Source of the DNA: Paenibacillus sp. FSL R5-0766
GTDB lineage: Bacteria; Bacillota; Bacilli; Paenibacillales; Paenibacillaceae
NCBI RefSeq assembly: GCF_037971845.1
Contig: NZ_CP150227.1
Location: 4,526,001-4,590,000, forward strand
DNA: 64,000 nucleotides
Direction: 5' to 3'
Shown here: positions 1-11,628 of the stretch, one piece after another
Numbering within the stretch: the stretch's first letter is position 1
Layout of the letters: the number at the start of each line of letters is the position of its first letter
The notes under the pieces: model-generated
The model's database searches: none
The model's input: the letters and a program-made list of their open reading frames with translations, nothing else
Told to the model about the DNA's origin: nothing
Program-made: the position numbers and the translations under genes

Positions 1-670
1 CATTCGTTACAACAGCTTCAGAACCCAGATAACTCTCCATCCGATCCATATCATGAGACACCATTAGAAAAGTCATTCGGTGATGTTCATGCATATGCGT
101 AATCAGTTCAAAGAAACTGGCCTGTGATTCAGCATCAATACCTACGGTAGGTTCATCCAGAATCAACAGATCCGGGTGATTGATAAGCGCTCGTGCCAAA
201 AATACACGCTGCTGTTGTCCGCCGGACAATTGACCAATACGTTTGTTCGCCAGATCCTCGATCCGCATGACCTGCATCGCATCCGTGCACTGTTGCTGAC
301 ATTTGCGAGACATACGACGGAACATGTTTTTGTTATTATACAAGCCTGACATGACCACTTCACGAACGGTCGCAGGGAACAACGGGTTAAATGCATTCTT
401 TTGAGGCACATACCCGATTCGGTCCCAGTCCTTGAACCTGCGGATCGACTGTCCGAATAGTTTGATATCTCCCTGCGCAGGAGGAAGAAGTCCTACCAGC
501 ATGCGCAGCAATGTCGTTTTACCCGCCCCATTGGAACCGATAATCCCGACAAAGTCCCGTTCCTGGGCCATAAAATCGAGATTCTCAATCACTCGCTGGT
601 CCCCGTAGGAAAATGATAGTTTCTCGATCTCTATAATTGGATCATGACATAGTGGCATGATTTGCTGCAT
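1..670 (-). CDS. znuC: Zinc ABC transporter ATP-binding protein, 3' part beyond the window
   Basis: ATP-hydrolysing subunit of a metal ABC importer, partial because it runs off the left edge. From the start at 670 the visible protein has Walker A GSNGAGKT near residues 45-52, a Q-loop at YVPQK, the ABC signature LSGGQQQR near 148-155, Walker B LLILDEPT and the H-loop SHD near the edge. An in-frame ATG at 688 is also possible, but AAGGGCGG sits about 7 bases before the ATG at 670. It lies about 100 bp downstream of the zinc-binding lipoprotein gene on the same strand, so it is read as ZnuC; a permease gene is expected beyond the edge. Related manganese importers share this architecture, so zinc specificity rests on znuA and the Zur box. 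Confidence 0.88.
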   Translation of the reverse strand, partial: MQQIMPLCHDPIIEIEKLSFSYGDQRVIENLDFMAQERDFVGIIGSNGAGKTTLLRMLVGLLPPAQGDIKLFGQSIRRFKDWDRIGYVPQKNAFNPLFPATVREVVMSGLYNNKNMFRRMSRKCQQQCTDAMQVMRIEDLANKRIGQLSGGQQQRVFLARALINHPDLLILDEPTVGIDAESQASFFELITHMHEHHRMTFLMVSHDMDRMESYLGSEAVVTN

Positions 671-714
671 GGCAAAGCCGCCCTTCATTATATATAAGAA
701 TCCCATAGCGTCCT

Positions 715-746
715 AAGAGCCTTCACCGTGAACGGTAAAGACTCTT
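715..746 (-). promoter_or_regulatory. Hairpin between znuA and znuC
   Basis: Imperfect inverted repeat with arms of about 15 bases (AAGAGTCTTTACCGT against ACGGTGAAGGCTCTT) in the znuA-znuC gap. No T-run follows, so it is more likely an mRNA-processing or stability hairpin that sets the lipoprotein-to-ATPase ratio than a terminator. This role is inference. Confidence 0.4.
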
Positions 747-769
747 CGATCTGAATTCTTCATTCTATC

Positions 770-1771
770 TTATTTTAATGCGATCAGCAGATTTTGCAAA
801 TTTTTCTCCATGAGGGTGAAATAATCATCCCCGTTTGTTGCCTGCTCCTTGGTCAATCCCTCAACCGGATTAAGGACCATGGTCTCCACTCCTGCTTCAC
901 TTGCCAATGTTTTCGCCAATTTGTCAGATACCAGCTCTTCGAAGAAAATGTATTTAATGCCTTCATCTTTAACCAATTTCGCAAGCTTCACAATATCCTG
1001 TCCTGTCGGTTCAGCATCCGGGGAAAGTCCCATAATGGCATGCTGAGTTAATCCATAATCACGTGCAAGGTAGCCAAACGCTTGGTGCGAGACAACAATC
1101 TCGTTGTTTGGTACGTTAGCCAATTCATCTGTAAAACGCTGATCCAGCGTCTCAAGCTTCGTACGAAGCTCTTCATAACGTTGTTCGTAACCTGTTTTGT
1201 GATTAGGATCTGCCTCGACCAGACTATTTTTGATGTTTTCAGCCATGATCATGGCCGATTTCGGACTAACCCACGTATGTGGATCAATATGATGATCAGC
1301 GACATCTTCACTGGTAGCCCCATCTGTATGTTCATCTGTATGTTCATCTGCATGCTCGTCTTCGTGCTCTTCGCCGTGACCGTGCCCATCATCACCTTCA
1401 GCGGTTAACAGCTTAACACCTTCGCTGACGGCAACAGACTTCACCTGTGTATCGCTATTCAACGACTTCAGGAAATTCGGCACCCATCCTTCCAGTCCAG
1501 CTCCATTATAGAGAAACAGCTGTGCCTTGGACGTATTAACAATATCCTGACTCTTCGGAGTCCAGTCATGTGGCTCTACTCCGGTTGGCAGCAGGTTAAT
1601 AACATTGGCATCCTCACCACCGATTGCAGTCGTAAAAGCATATACAGGATAAAATGTCGTCACAACGTTTACCTTGCCTTCCACAATCTTCGCACTATTG
1701 GAACTATCCTGCCCACAAGCTGACAATACCAGCAAAGTGAGAATAAGCAAACCCGTCCACAGTAACTTCAT
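770..1771 (-). CDS. znuA: High-affinity zinc ABC transporter substrate-binding lipoprotein ZnuA
   Basis: Captures Zn(II) outside the membrane and passes it to the ABC permease. The N-terminus is a lipoprotein signal with lipobox LSAC; the mature part begins at that cysteine. It has the cluster A-I fold features of ZnuA/AdcA: an early TTFYPVYAFT strand, GVEPHDW, a mobile loop extremely rich in His, Asp and Glu, then HIDPHTW, VSHQAFGY and a C-terminal helix. The His-rich loop points to zinc rather than manganese. An in-frame ATG at 1840 also has a good ribosome site (GGAGTGA); I prefer 1771 because it gives a normal short lipoprotein n-region preceded by AGAGG. A Zur-like box lies upstream and znuC follows. 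Confidence 0.9.
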   Translation of the reverse strand: MKLLWTGLLILTLLVLSACGQDSSNSAKIVEGKVNVVTTFYPVYAFTTAIGGEDANVINLLPTGVEPHDWTPKSQDIVNTSKAQLFLYNGAGLEGWVPNFLKSLNSDTQVKSVAVSEGVKLLTAEGDDGHGHGEEHEDEHADEHTDEHTDGATSEDVADHHIDPHTWVSPKSAMIMAENIKNSLVEADPNHKTGYEQRYEELRTKLETLDQRFTDELANVPNNEIVVSHQAFGYLARDYGLTQHAIMGLSPDAEPTGQDIVKLAKLVKDEGIKYIFFEELVSDKLAKTLASEAGVETMVLNPVEGLTKEQATNGDDYFTLMEKNLQNLLIALK

Positions 1772-1864
1772 GTTGCCTCTTTTGCTCGTCTTCCCTATCC
1801 GGTTATCCTGAGCTTGATGTTGCTCTTTATAAAATGTCATTATGATTCACTCCGCATCTCTTAA

Positions 1865-1879
1865 TCGTAAACATTACTG
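1865..1879. promoter_or_regulatory. Zur box upstream of znuA
   Basis: The 15-base site TCGTAAACATTACTG matches the Bacillus Zur 7-1-7 operator (TCGTAATnATTACGA) at 12 of 14 defined positions. It lies 25 bp upstream of the outer znuA start, where bound Zur would block transcription when zinc is plentiful. A zur gene is in this window at 5000-5464. Confidence 0.7.
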
Positions 1880-2003
1880 AAAGAATTATAGGTAACCTGA
1901 ACCTACTTGTCAAGCTATCCCGTCCTATTCATTCTTTCCTGAAGTACGGAGTTCATAACAGTATATGCTTGTTCTCTTCCCTTAAGATGCGATTTATATC
2001 AAC

Positions 2004-2032
2004 AAAAAAAGGGGCCCGAATTACATCGGGCC
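2004..2032 (-). terminator. Rho-independent terminator of metG
   Basis: GGCCCGA/TCGGGCC stem followed on the minus strand by a run of seven T, about 50 bp past the metG stop. Confidence 0.85.
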
Positions 2033-2083
2033 ACCTTGTGTCATTTTTATGACAGAATTTGAAACAATTTCATAACTCAATTC

Positions 2084-4448
<2,365 letters not shown>

Positions 4449-4466
4449 GGAAATCATATAGAAGTT

Positions 4467-4632
4467 GTTCAAAAAGTACACTTTTGATTACGAATCATGC
4501 CTACCGGCATCATCAGCATCGAAGTTGAAATTCAGCCGAAATGTCCGTTGCTCACGTAGGTTTCCTACGCTCCGCTACTCCATTTCTAACTTCATCCCAT
4601 CTTCTTGGTACTGAAAACTAGACTTTTTGAAC
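4467..4632. repeat. 166-bp intergenic element with 11-bp terminal inverted repeats
   Basis: Bounded by perfect inverted ends GTTCAAAAAGT and ACTTTTTGAAC. No coding frame is convincing. It sits between the T-box promoter region of metG and yidD. The structure is that of a small non-autonomous element; no second copy is in this window. Confidence 0.55.
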
Positions 4633-4745
4633 TCGCATATATAGGAAAAATATACTGAAATGCGGACCCCTTTGTCAAGTGGACAGCATCCTCAAGTTCA
4701 ATCCCGGCCTGCTTCCAGGCCACCTGAATACTTCAACCTACATCG

Positions 4746-4997
4746 TTACTCTGATACCATCATGGATTTCTCCGCCTTTGGTGGCACCAGATCTACACCG
4801 CCTGGATGAAACGGGTGACATTTGGCAATACGTTTCGCTGATAACAACGAACCTTTGAGCGCACCGTGCACTTCAATCGCCTCCATGGCGTAAGCCGAAC
4901 AGCTCGGATAGAACCGACATGTTGGCGGTGTTAATGGAGAGATATAGTTGCGGTACACCCGAATGGGTGCCTGAGCAATTCTACGAGATAACTTCAT
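4746..4997 (-). CDS. yidD: Membrane protein insertion efficiency factor YidD
   Basis: Small 83-residue protein of the YidD (haemolysin-like, DUF37) family, thought to sit at the inner face of the membrane and assist YidC-dependent insertion. Family hallmarks are present: basic amphipathic start, [11 protein letters not shown], three-cysteine stretch [11 protein letters not shown], and [14 protein letters not shown]. It begins 2 bp after the zur stop, so it is co-transcribed with zur. In other Firmicutes yidD is not usually tied to zinc genes; here the link may be only positional. Confidence 0.93.
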   Translation of the reverse strand: MKLSRRIAQAPIRVYRNYISPLTPPTCRFYPSCSAYAMEAIEVHGALKGSLLSAKRIAKCHPFHPGGVDLVPPKAEKSMMVSE

Positions 4998-4999
4998 GG

Positions 5000-5464
5000 T
5001 CAGTGCTTCCCGTGAGCGTGTTGATGTCCAGACGCCGCTTTGGCAGGAGCATGATCAGCACAGTCCTTGCAATAACCAAATACCTCGAACTTGTGATCTA
5101 CAACCTGAAATTGCTCAGGCGCATCCGCAAGCTGCATCGGGCAAAAAACAATGGGATATGTCTTCTGACACTTCAGGCAGATCATATGATGGTGATGATG
5201 ATCTTCACTACAATGTGCTCTGAATTTAACGCCATCTTCGAAGATGACCTGTTCCAGTACACCTAATTCCTGCATCACCCGCAAATTACGATATACTGTG
5301 TCAAAACTCAGTCCGCTGTAAGTCTTACCCATATATTCATAGACGTCCTTGGGTGTAAGATACCCTGGAGACTCGGCAAATAACCGGGCCAGTGTTTTCC
5401 GCTGATCAGTAATGCGAAGCCCCTGTGAGGACATGGTTGAAATAATCTGTTCTGTCGACAACAT
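5000..5464 (-). CDS. zur: Zinc uptake regulator, Fur family
   Basis: Zinc-sensing repressor of the Fur family, 154 residues. The N-terminal winged helix holds [14 protein letters not shown] and [10 protein letters not shown]. The dimerisation half has the HHHHH run followed by ICLKCQKT, then [10 protein letters not shown], that is, both CxxC zinc-structural pairs. The pattern [11 protein letters not shown] and the FCPM segment resemble Bacillus Zur more than Fur or PerR. The start at 5464 has AGGAGGTG nine bases upstream. It probably represses znuA-znuC through the box at 1865-1879. A short C-terminal His-rich tail is extra. Confidence 0.85.
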   Translation of the reverse strand: MLSTEQIISTMSSQGLRITDQRKTLARLFAESPGYLTPKDVYEYMGKTYSGLSFDTVYRNLRVMQELGVLEQVIFEDGVKFRAHCSEDHHHHHMICLKCQKTYPIVFCPMQLADAPEQFQVVDHKFEVFGYCKDCADHAPAKAASGHQHAHGKH

Positions 5465-5632
5465 GATCTAAAGCACCTCCTGTCATACGAGCATTTTGCA
5501 TCATTCATAGAGCGACAGTTTATTCGGCAAAAGCGAAAACTTTTGCTTTCTTGTATACCTCTAATAATGCATCAAATTACGATTAGAGTCAACGAAGACA
5601 CCGGGTTATATCATTCCAACATCACATAAAAA

Positions 5633-5699
5633 GGACTCCATGCACATGCATTGTCATTAGTCCAGCTTGAGCTAATGACAGTACATTTTGATGGAGTCC
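5633..5699 (-). terminator. Long two-tier hairpin terminator
   Basis: Outer arms GGACTCCAT/ATGGAGTCC enclose inner arms TGTCATTAG/CTAATGACA; on the minus strand TTTTT follows. It ends the transcript of the gene at 5803-8055 before zur. Confidence 0.75.
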
Positions 5700-5802
5700 C
5701 TTCCTGACGGTTCAGATGATCAATCGTTCGGGCGACTTTTGGGGTGAACGGGTATATATGATATAAGCTTTCACTCCAAACCGTCCGTGCATGTTCATGT
5801 TA

Positions 5803-8055
5803 TTACTTTTCAGCCGGAAGCGGCGTGAACAGCAGGTTAACAGGCAAGTTACTTCCTGGTGCCGCCGAGAAGAGAATAGTTACACTCTCGCCGTACGAAC
5901 CTGTGCGATACATTACGCTTTGCTCATTAGGTGCAGTTACAGATTTACCTGTGGAAATCTGAACGACCTGTCCGTTCACGAGTGCCACACCTGAGTATCT
6001 GCCTCCACGAGGGTTGAATGAAATCAACGTGCGCGGAGCAACATTATTCAATGTAATTTTGTATAATACACCGAAGTTACCTGCGTTGGAAGCTTCTGTG
6101 AAAGCCATAGGGTCCGTTCCCACGAGGTTTGGATCACTTGCATTGTCTCCAAGTGGAAGACGTGCAGGCTTCGATCCTATTTCCTGATCATACGTAATGA
6201 TTCGTGTTGCATTCGGGTACGTTCCGCGGTTGTGAACACCATCACGATCTAGAACCGGCAGGCTCGACAACACTTCCATCGGGTCCTTGTTTTCTTCGAT
6301 CATGATAATGTTGTAATCCAGTTCATAATCACTGAATACATCGGAATACAAGGAAATGACTTGTCCCTGTTTCATCGGAAGAACGCTCAGATCATTGAGA
6401 ATCAACTTGCTTTCTCCTGGCTGGATGTACACTTTCTTTTGTCCGGTACCATTCTGCATGGATTGGAACCAACGGTCAATCGACAGCTTTCCAGCTACCG
6501 TTGCAAAAGGAGACGGTCCTGCAAAACCCATGTTTTGCTGTTCAATGGACGCCGTGTATGCATTGTTGTTTGTCGCTACAACATACATTTTCACGTTTTT
6601 GCCCGTGTTGTTCACATGGTGAATCATGAAGCGTGTCTGTCCGAAGGAAGATTCCTTGTACACAATGCCTTCCGTATTCACGGTTTCCGGGCTGTTACTG
6701 CGGATCAGCAGACTTGGTTCATCATAATAAGTGAAAGGTACTTTCTCCAATGCCGGTACTCCACCACCGTCAAAAGTGAACTTCTCACCAACTGGTGTGA
6801 ACAATTGATTGAAATCAGTCAAACTATAAAGCGTTTCGCCCGTAATATTGATCATCTTGGTATAGCTATCGCTAGCACCATGTTTATCGGTAACTGTAAT
6901 CGTTACGGTCTTCGGTCCTGGAACAAAGAATGCAAGTGCATTGTTATCCCATTCTGTTTTTACAATTGCGTTCTCATCATCTGTACTTTGATCAATATAA
7001 GTGATTTTCTCACCCATTTTGTATTCTTCTTTATCTGTCGTAAACATTGCGACAGGTGGCAGATTCGGTCTTTCAACCTTAATCGTAACCGAATACGGAT
7101 CGCTCCATTGACCACTTGAATCCTGGACCGCATAGGTTACTGTGTATACACCTGGTTGGTCGAATGAATCCTGACGACCTGTCCAACGCTCATCTACAAT
7201 GCTGAGTCCCTTGGGAGAGCTGGATCTGGTTGTGTAGGTTACCTGGTCTCCGGCAAAGACCTCTTTTTGTACCGTGAAGCTTGCCACCGGTTTGGTACTC
7301 AGATTCAATACAACCGTTTTGGCAGATTGATTTACTTTATACGTAATGTCCAGAGCCTGTGTAATTGAAGTCAACGGCACCATGAACGTATTTTTTTGTT
7401 GATAAGCCGCGCCCTTCATCGTTCTGGACACACCATTAACGGTATAGATCTTGCTGTTTGTTTTGAAACGCAACTCATCTTCACCACTAATAATGATCGT
7501 TTCTTTGGTTGTGTTATCATATTTAACATCATAGCCAACCCGATCAACGAGAGCACGGATCGCTACATAGGATACACCATTTTTAACAGCCATTGGCTGT
7601 CCAGCAAGATACGTTTTGCCATCTTGCATCATTTTATTACTGTTCATATAAAGAGTGAGGTCTCCACCCCCGCCTCCAGCAACAGATGAACCGCCTGTAG
7701 ATGGTTGCTCCACTTCTACTGGTGCAGGTGCTGGTGTTTCCTCAGCTGTACCTTCTTCGTCCGTAGGTTCAATTACCGGCTCAACAGGAGTCGCGTCTGT
7801 TCCTGTAGGAACATCTGTCTCAGGGTTCACTTCTTCAGTTGTTTCATTATTTGATGTTGGCGTGTTTGTTCCGGATTTCACTTCGGATTCCGCGATGGTT
7901 TGTTCTTTCTTCACAACCTCCACGGATTTAACTTTGGCTGTATTCACTGATGTAGTATCGCTCTGATCTGCTGATTGTGCATTGGCAGGAATCACTGCAA
8001 ACGCCTGAAACACAGCAAAAGCGGTAAGTATGGACAATTTCTTCTTCAAATTCAT
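5803..8055 (-). CDS. Secreted stalk-domain (copper amine oxidase N-like) protein with PKD-type repeats
   Basis: Secreted 750-residue protein. A signal peptide (MNLKKKL, hydrophobic core, cleavage near ANAQS) is followed by a Thr/Glu/Pro-rich linker (about 40-125). A copper amine oxidase N-terminal-like stalk domain follows at about 130-255 (VKNGVSYVAIRALVDRVGYD, VPLTSI), then two PKD/Ig-like modules at about 258-420 (PPVAMFTTDKEEYKMGEKITY). The C-terminal 330 residues are not recognised. No copper-oxidase catalytic domain is present, so the stalk domain probably acts as a wall-associated module. Function is unknown; it is monocistronic, with terminators on both sides. Confidence 0.75.
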   Translation of the reverse strand: MNLKKKLSILTAFAVFQAFAVIPANAQSADQSDTTSVNTAKVKSVEVVKKEQTIAESEVKSGTNTPTSNNETTEEVNPETDVPTGTDATPVEPVIEPTDEEGTAEETPAPAPVEVEQPSTGGSSVAGGGGGDLTLYMNSNKMMQDGKTYLAGQPMAVKNGVSYVAIRALVDRVGYDVKYDNTTKETIIISGEDELRFKTNSKIYTVNGVSRTMKGAAYQQKNTFMVPLTSITQALDITYKVNQSAKTVVLNLSTKPVASFTVQKEVFAGDQVTYTTRSSSPKGLSIVDERWTGRQDSFDQPGVYTVTYAVQDSSGQWSDPYSVTIKVERPNLPPVAMFTTDKEEYKMGEKITYIDQSTDDENAIVKTEWDNNALAFFVPGPKTVTITVTDKHGASDSYTKMINITGETLYSLTDFNQLFTPVGEKFTFDGGGVPALEKVPFTYYDEPSLLIRSNSPETVNTEGIVYKESSFGQTRFMIHHVNNTGKNVKMYVVATNNNAYTASIEQQNMGFAGPSPFATVAGKLSIDRWFQSMQNGTGQKKVYIQPGESKLILNDLSVLPMKQGQVISLYSDVFSDYELDYNIIMIEENKDPMEVLSSLPVLDRDGVHNRGTYPNATRIITYDQEIGSKPARLPLGDNASDPNLVGTDPMAFTEASNAGNFGVLYKITLNNVAPRTLISFNPRGGRYSGVALVNGQVVQISTGKSVTAPNEQSVMYRTGSYGESVTILFSAAPGSNLPVNLLFTPLPAEK

Positions 8056-8262
8056 TCTTTGTCTTTGGCTCCTTCTGCTCCCATTTTATAAATATCCCCC
8101 TCAAAAAGTCATATTATTAGACGCTTGGAACCGGGAAAAGTTGCTAAAAAGTTAAGAGGAGAATTGTAAACTTTTAATAGAAGGAAAATACTATGAAAAT
8201 AGTTATCTATCAATTATCTTTTTGGCATTTATATCCCAAAATTAACCAATATAAAATTTCAA

Positions 8263-8313
8263 CAAAAAAATCTCTCCGGGAGATGGTCAATCAGCACCAT
8301 ATCACAGAGAGAT
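8263..8313 (-). terminator. Terminator of the sugar-uptake/nagZ operon
   Basis: Stem ATCTCTC/GAGAGAT with inner ATGGTG/GACCAT pairing, followed on the minus strand by seven T. It lies directly after the nagZ stop. Confidence 0.8.
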
Positions 8314-8330
8314 GTAAGGATTGAATAGGT

Positions 8331-9977
8331 CTAGCGCAAACGGACAGGCAGACTTCCTGTTGGCTGCAGTCCTCCGGTTAACACCTGGGACAGTACCCGA
8401 ACAACTGCGGGTGTATTCTCATACGTACACACATAACTTCCCGGCCTCGAAATCTCCAGCAGATCATATGGATTGCGCAAAGCAATTACAATCAGGGAAT
8501 GATTCTTACTAAGCTTTTCAACCAAATACTGTTGCCCTTTCGGAAGATGACCTCCCGATGTGTACGTACATACGATAACTTGTTCACGATCCGACACATC
8601 AGCCAATATCCGATCTGCTTCATCATACGTGGGCTGCGTTGTAATTTTGTGCTCACGAACTCTGCCTCGCAGCTGCGATAATGCCATACCCAGCGATTCT
8701 GTATGGGACCATGGTTCATCCACCTCTGTCCGTTGCACAACCTCAGGCCAGATGACATATACGTCCTTCTCTGGGTCCAACGGCAGCAGCCCATCATTAT
8801 GAACGATGGTAATACTGCTTGAAGCAATCTTGAACAACGTCAATTCGTTGGGCACACTGGAATCGGTGGTTTCAGTGGATTCAGTGCAATTAACAGGTTC
8901 GACATCGGTTGCTTCGACCGTTTCACTCGCTTTCGGCGAAACAAGATGATCATTCTGCTGCCCGCAGCGCTTTTTTTTCCATGTCATAATGCGTTCCACC
9001 GCCTGATGAATAACCTCTTCCGATATTCGCCCCGTTCGAACTGCTTCCACAATGGCTTCCAGCGCAGCCACCTGATCTTGCAAGGTATGACTCACCAGAA
9101 TCAGATCTGCTCCTGCTTCCACAGCACGAATCGCAGCTTCAGCTACACCATATGGCTTGGATATCGCATGCATTTCAAGACAGTCTGTAATAATAATGCC
9201 TTCAAAACCCATTTCCTCACGTAGCAGACCCGTTAACACCTTATGTGACAACGTAGCCGGAATGGGCTCGGGCTCAATCGAAGGGAACATCACATGAGCT
9301 GTCATAATAGCATCAACCCCGGCCTCAATCGCCCGGCGGAACGGTAACAACTCCATCTGTTCCAGTCTGTTTCGATCATGAGGTACTGTAACCATACCAA
9401 GATGAGAATCTACAGCGGTATCTCCGTGTCCCGGAAAATGTTTGGCAGTAGCAGCTATGCCCTGTAATTGATATCCGGTGATGGCTGCTACGCCATGAGT
9501 GGCCACACTTTCAGCATGTTCACCATACGAACGCACACCGATAACCGGGTTAAGCGGGTTGTTATTCACGTCGACCACTGGTGCAAGGTTCATATCAATA
9601 CCGATGCTTTTTAACTCACGACCCAGAATTTGAGCACACTCCAGTGTATATTCCGGATTGCCTGTCGCACCAAGTGCCATATTACCCGGTACTTGGGTCA
9701 TTCCCTCTTTGTCAATCCGTGCAACCATGCCACCTTCCTGGTCCACCGAAATCATGAGTGGTAGGGCCCCCGCTTCAGCAGCCATATCTTGCAGTTCGGC
9801 GGACAGCCGTGTCAATTGATCTACACTTTCGACATTGCGCCGGAAATAAATGACGCCGCCGACGTGATAGTCACGGATTAAGCGAGTAATCTGTTCATCT
9901 GCGTGCTGACTGTGAAATCCACACATCAACAATTGTCCTACCTTTTGCTCCAATGTCAGATCATTCAAGGGTTTCAT
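8331..9977 (-). CDS. nagZ: Beta-N-acetylhexosaminidase, glycoside hydrolase family 3
   Basis: Removes terminal beta-GlcNAc from muropeptides or chito-oligosaccharides. The GH3 barrel (about 1-335) carries KHFPGHGDTAVDSH, whose Asp-His pair is the NagZ acid/base, and ITDCLEMHAI, which holds the nucleophile Asp. A C-terminal alpha/beta sandwich domain (about 375-548), as in Bacillus NagZ, follows. There is no signal peptide, so it acts in the cytoplasm on imported substrate. GGGAGGG lies upstream of the start and the response-regulator gene ends 28 bp before it, making it the last gene of the transporter operon. A Ser/Thr/Glu-rich stretch at about 345-375 links the domains. Confidence 0.88.
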   Translation of the reverse strand: MKPLNDLTLEQKVGQLLMCGFHSQHADEQITRLIRDYHVGGVIYFRRNVESVDQLTRLSAELQDMAAEAGALPLMISVDQEGGMVARIDKEGMTQVPGNMALGATGNPEYTLECAQILGRELKSIGIDMNLAPVVDVNNNPLNPVIGVRSYGEHAESVATHGVAAITGYQLQGIAATAKHFPGHGDTAVDSHLGMVTVPHDRNRLEQMELLPFRRAIEAGVDAIMTAHVMFPSIEPEPIPATLSHKVLTGLLREEMGFEGIIITDCLEMHAISKPYGVAEAAIRAVEAGADLILVSHTLQDQVAALEAIVEAVRTGRISEEVIHQAVERIMTWKKKRCGQQNDHLVSPKASETVEATDVEPVNCTESTETTDSSVPNELTLFKIASSSITIVHNDGLLPLDPEKDVYVIWPEVVQRTEVDEPWSHTESLGMALSQLRGRVREHKITTQPTYDEADRILADVSDREQVIVCTYTSGGHLPKGQQYLVEKLSKNHSLIVIALRNPYDLLEISRPGSYVCTYENTPAVVRVLSQVLTGGLQPTGSLPVRLR

Positions 9978-10005
9978 TTGACCTTCCCTCCCGTTTCCCT
10001 TGGTA

Positions 10006-11628
10006 CTACAAACCCAATTGTTTACTCTGCCTGTACTCGGAGGGTTTCATGTGAAAGTGTTTATGAAACACCTTGGAGAAGTAACGGCGCTCCTTGAACC
10101 CTGTTGCTTCCCCAATCGCTGTAATACTCCATTCGGTTGTACTCAACAATAAAGCGGCACTTTCCATCCGTTTCTGCGTCATATATTCCACAAAAGTAAC
10201 ACCCATTTGGGTTTTAAATAGCTGGCAAAAGTAACCCGGGCTGATTCCGAGCCAATCTGAGACTTCATCTATTCCCAAGTCCTGTTGCAGCCGTGCATCC
10301 ATATACTCACATGCAGACAGGATCAGTTCCGATACAGAAGGACGTGGCTGCGTTTGTTTGCCCTGACAGGCATGGGTAACAACCTCTGCAAGTTCAAGGA
10401 GTTCCCTCATGGATACAGCCCCTTGCAGTGCATTCCAGTAATTCACTTCGTGCTCTTCAGCGAGGGCCTGTACTTCACGCAGTTCCCGAAGCATGTGTAC
10501 AAGCATAAACCGAAGATTGGTTTCATCTATCCTGTTGAAGGATTGTCCTGAACGCTGTTTAAGCCGCTCCAATACATCACGCAACCCCTGCTTGTTCCCT
10601 TGCCGAATCCACCGAGTAACAAGCTCCAGATCTTCTCTTGTAACCCATGAGTTAGCCCCTTTGGAGGCCGTATGATCATACGATGATGTGTTTTCGGGAC
10701 AACTCGCCTTTAGCACCCCGTCTTCACTTTCCGAATGGGACATCAGTATTTTTTGACAATGCCGATATCGCTCCAGAATGTGACTTTCCAGGTTCACGGG
10801 TACAGCATCCTGAACAACCCTAACCTTCACATTTGAATCCATGGATAATATCTCATTTAATTCGAGACACAGTTGATGGGCCAGTTCCTCTGAGCGACGT
10901 TTCCACTCCCCCGATGCCTCCAGCAGGATGCACCACTCCCCTTTGCGGGTCGAAAGAATCTGACAGTCCCCTTCAATTCTCTCTGCTACTTCCCTAAGTG
11001 TGGAACTTACGGTCTCATGCCATCGTTGATGCTGAAGCTCGGACCAGCCGATCGAATGGCGAAAATAACCGACCGCATCCACCAGCAGCAACGTATACGG
11101 TTCAGAAGTTGTTATGAATTCGGGAACAGAGGCAGGATAGGCAATCTTCAATGGTGCTTCTCCTCGCAAAAGGTCAATCAACTGTTTGTGTCTGATCCAG
11201 CTTTCCATCTCTTGGCTGCGACAACGTTGCGATTCGTTTTCCAGACGTCTCTTCTGGATCTGCCCGGCAAGCTCACGCAGTTTATGTTCCAGATTCAAAT
11301 AATCAATTGGCTTACATATGTATTCATGTACGTTATACTTGATAGCGGTTCGAGCATATTCAAACTGCTGATAGCCGGTCAGCAAAATAATTTCACACGT
11401 TTCACCCTGCTCTCGCAGCAAACGAATAAGTTCCAATCCATCCATAGACGGCATCCGAATATCACACAAGAGAATGTCTGGATGACTTTCTGTTACTTTC
11501 CCCAGCGCTTCTACACCACTTCTCGCTGTACCTGTGATTTCAATCCCCATCTCTTCCCAGGGTAAAATGTAGTTCAGATTTTCCAAAATCGGCAGCTCAT
11601 CGTCAACCAGCATTGCAGTCAGATTCAT
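10006..11628 (-). CDS. YesN-type response regulator with AraC DNA-binding domain
   Basis: Two-component response regulator of 540 residues. Residues 1-120 form the receiver: acidic pair DDE near 8-10, phospho-acceptor Asp in LLCDIRMPSMDGLEL, conserved Lys in YICKPID. A long unassigned middle follows, then a C-terminal AraC/XylS domain with two helix-turn-helix units (LQQDLGIDEVSDWLGISPG and WSITAIGEATGFKERRYFSK). The start overlaps the kinase stop by 4 bp (ATGA), so the pair is translationally coupled. It most likely activates the upstream ABC transporter genes when the sugar is sensed. Confidence 0.92.
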   Translation of the reverse strand: MNLTAMLVDDELPILENLNYILPWEEMGIEITGTARSGVEALGKVTESHPDILLCDIRMPSMDGLELIRLLREQGETCEIILLTGYQQFEYARTAIKYNVHEYICKPIDYLNLEHKLRELAGQIQKRRLENESQRCRSQEMESWIRHKQLIDLLRGEAPLKIAYPASVPEFITTSEPYTLLLVDAVGYFRHSIGWSELQHQRWHETVSSTLREVAERIEGDCQILSTRKGEWCILLEASGEWKRRSEELAHQLCLELNEILSMDSNVKVRVVQDAVPVNLESHILERYRHCQKILMSHSESEDGVLKASCPENTSSYDHTASKGANSWVTREDLELVTRWIRQGNKQGLRDVLERLKQRSGQSFNRIDETNLRFMLVHMLRELREVQALAEEHEVNYWNALQGAVSMRELLELAEVVTHACQGKQTQPRPSVSELILSACEYMDARLQQDLGIDEVSDWLGISPGYFCQLFKTQMGVTFVEYMTQKRMESAALLLSTTEWSITAIGEATGFKERRYFSKVFHKHFHMKPSEYRQSKQLGL

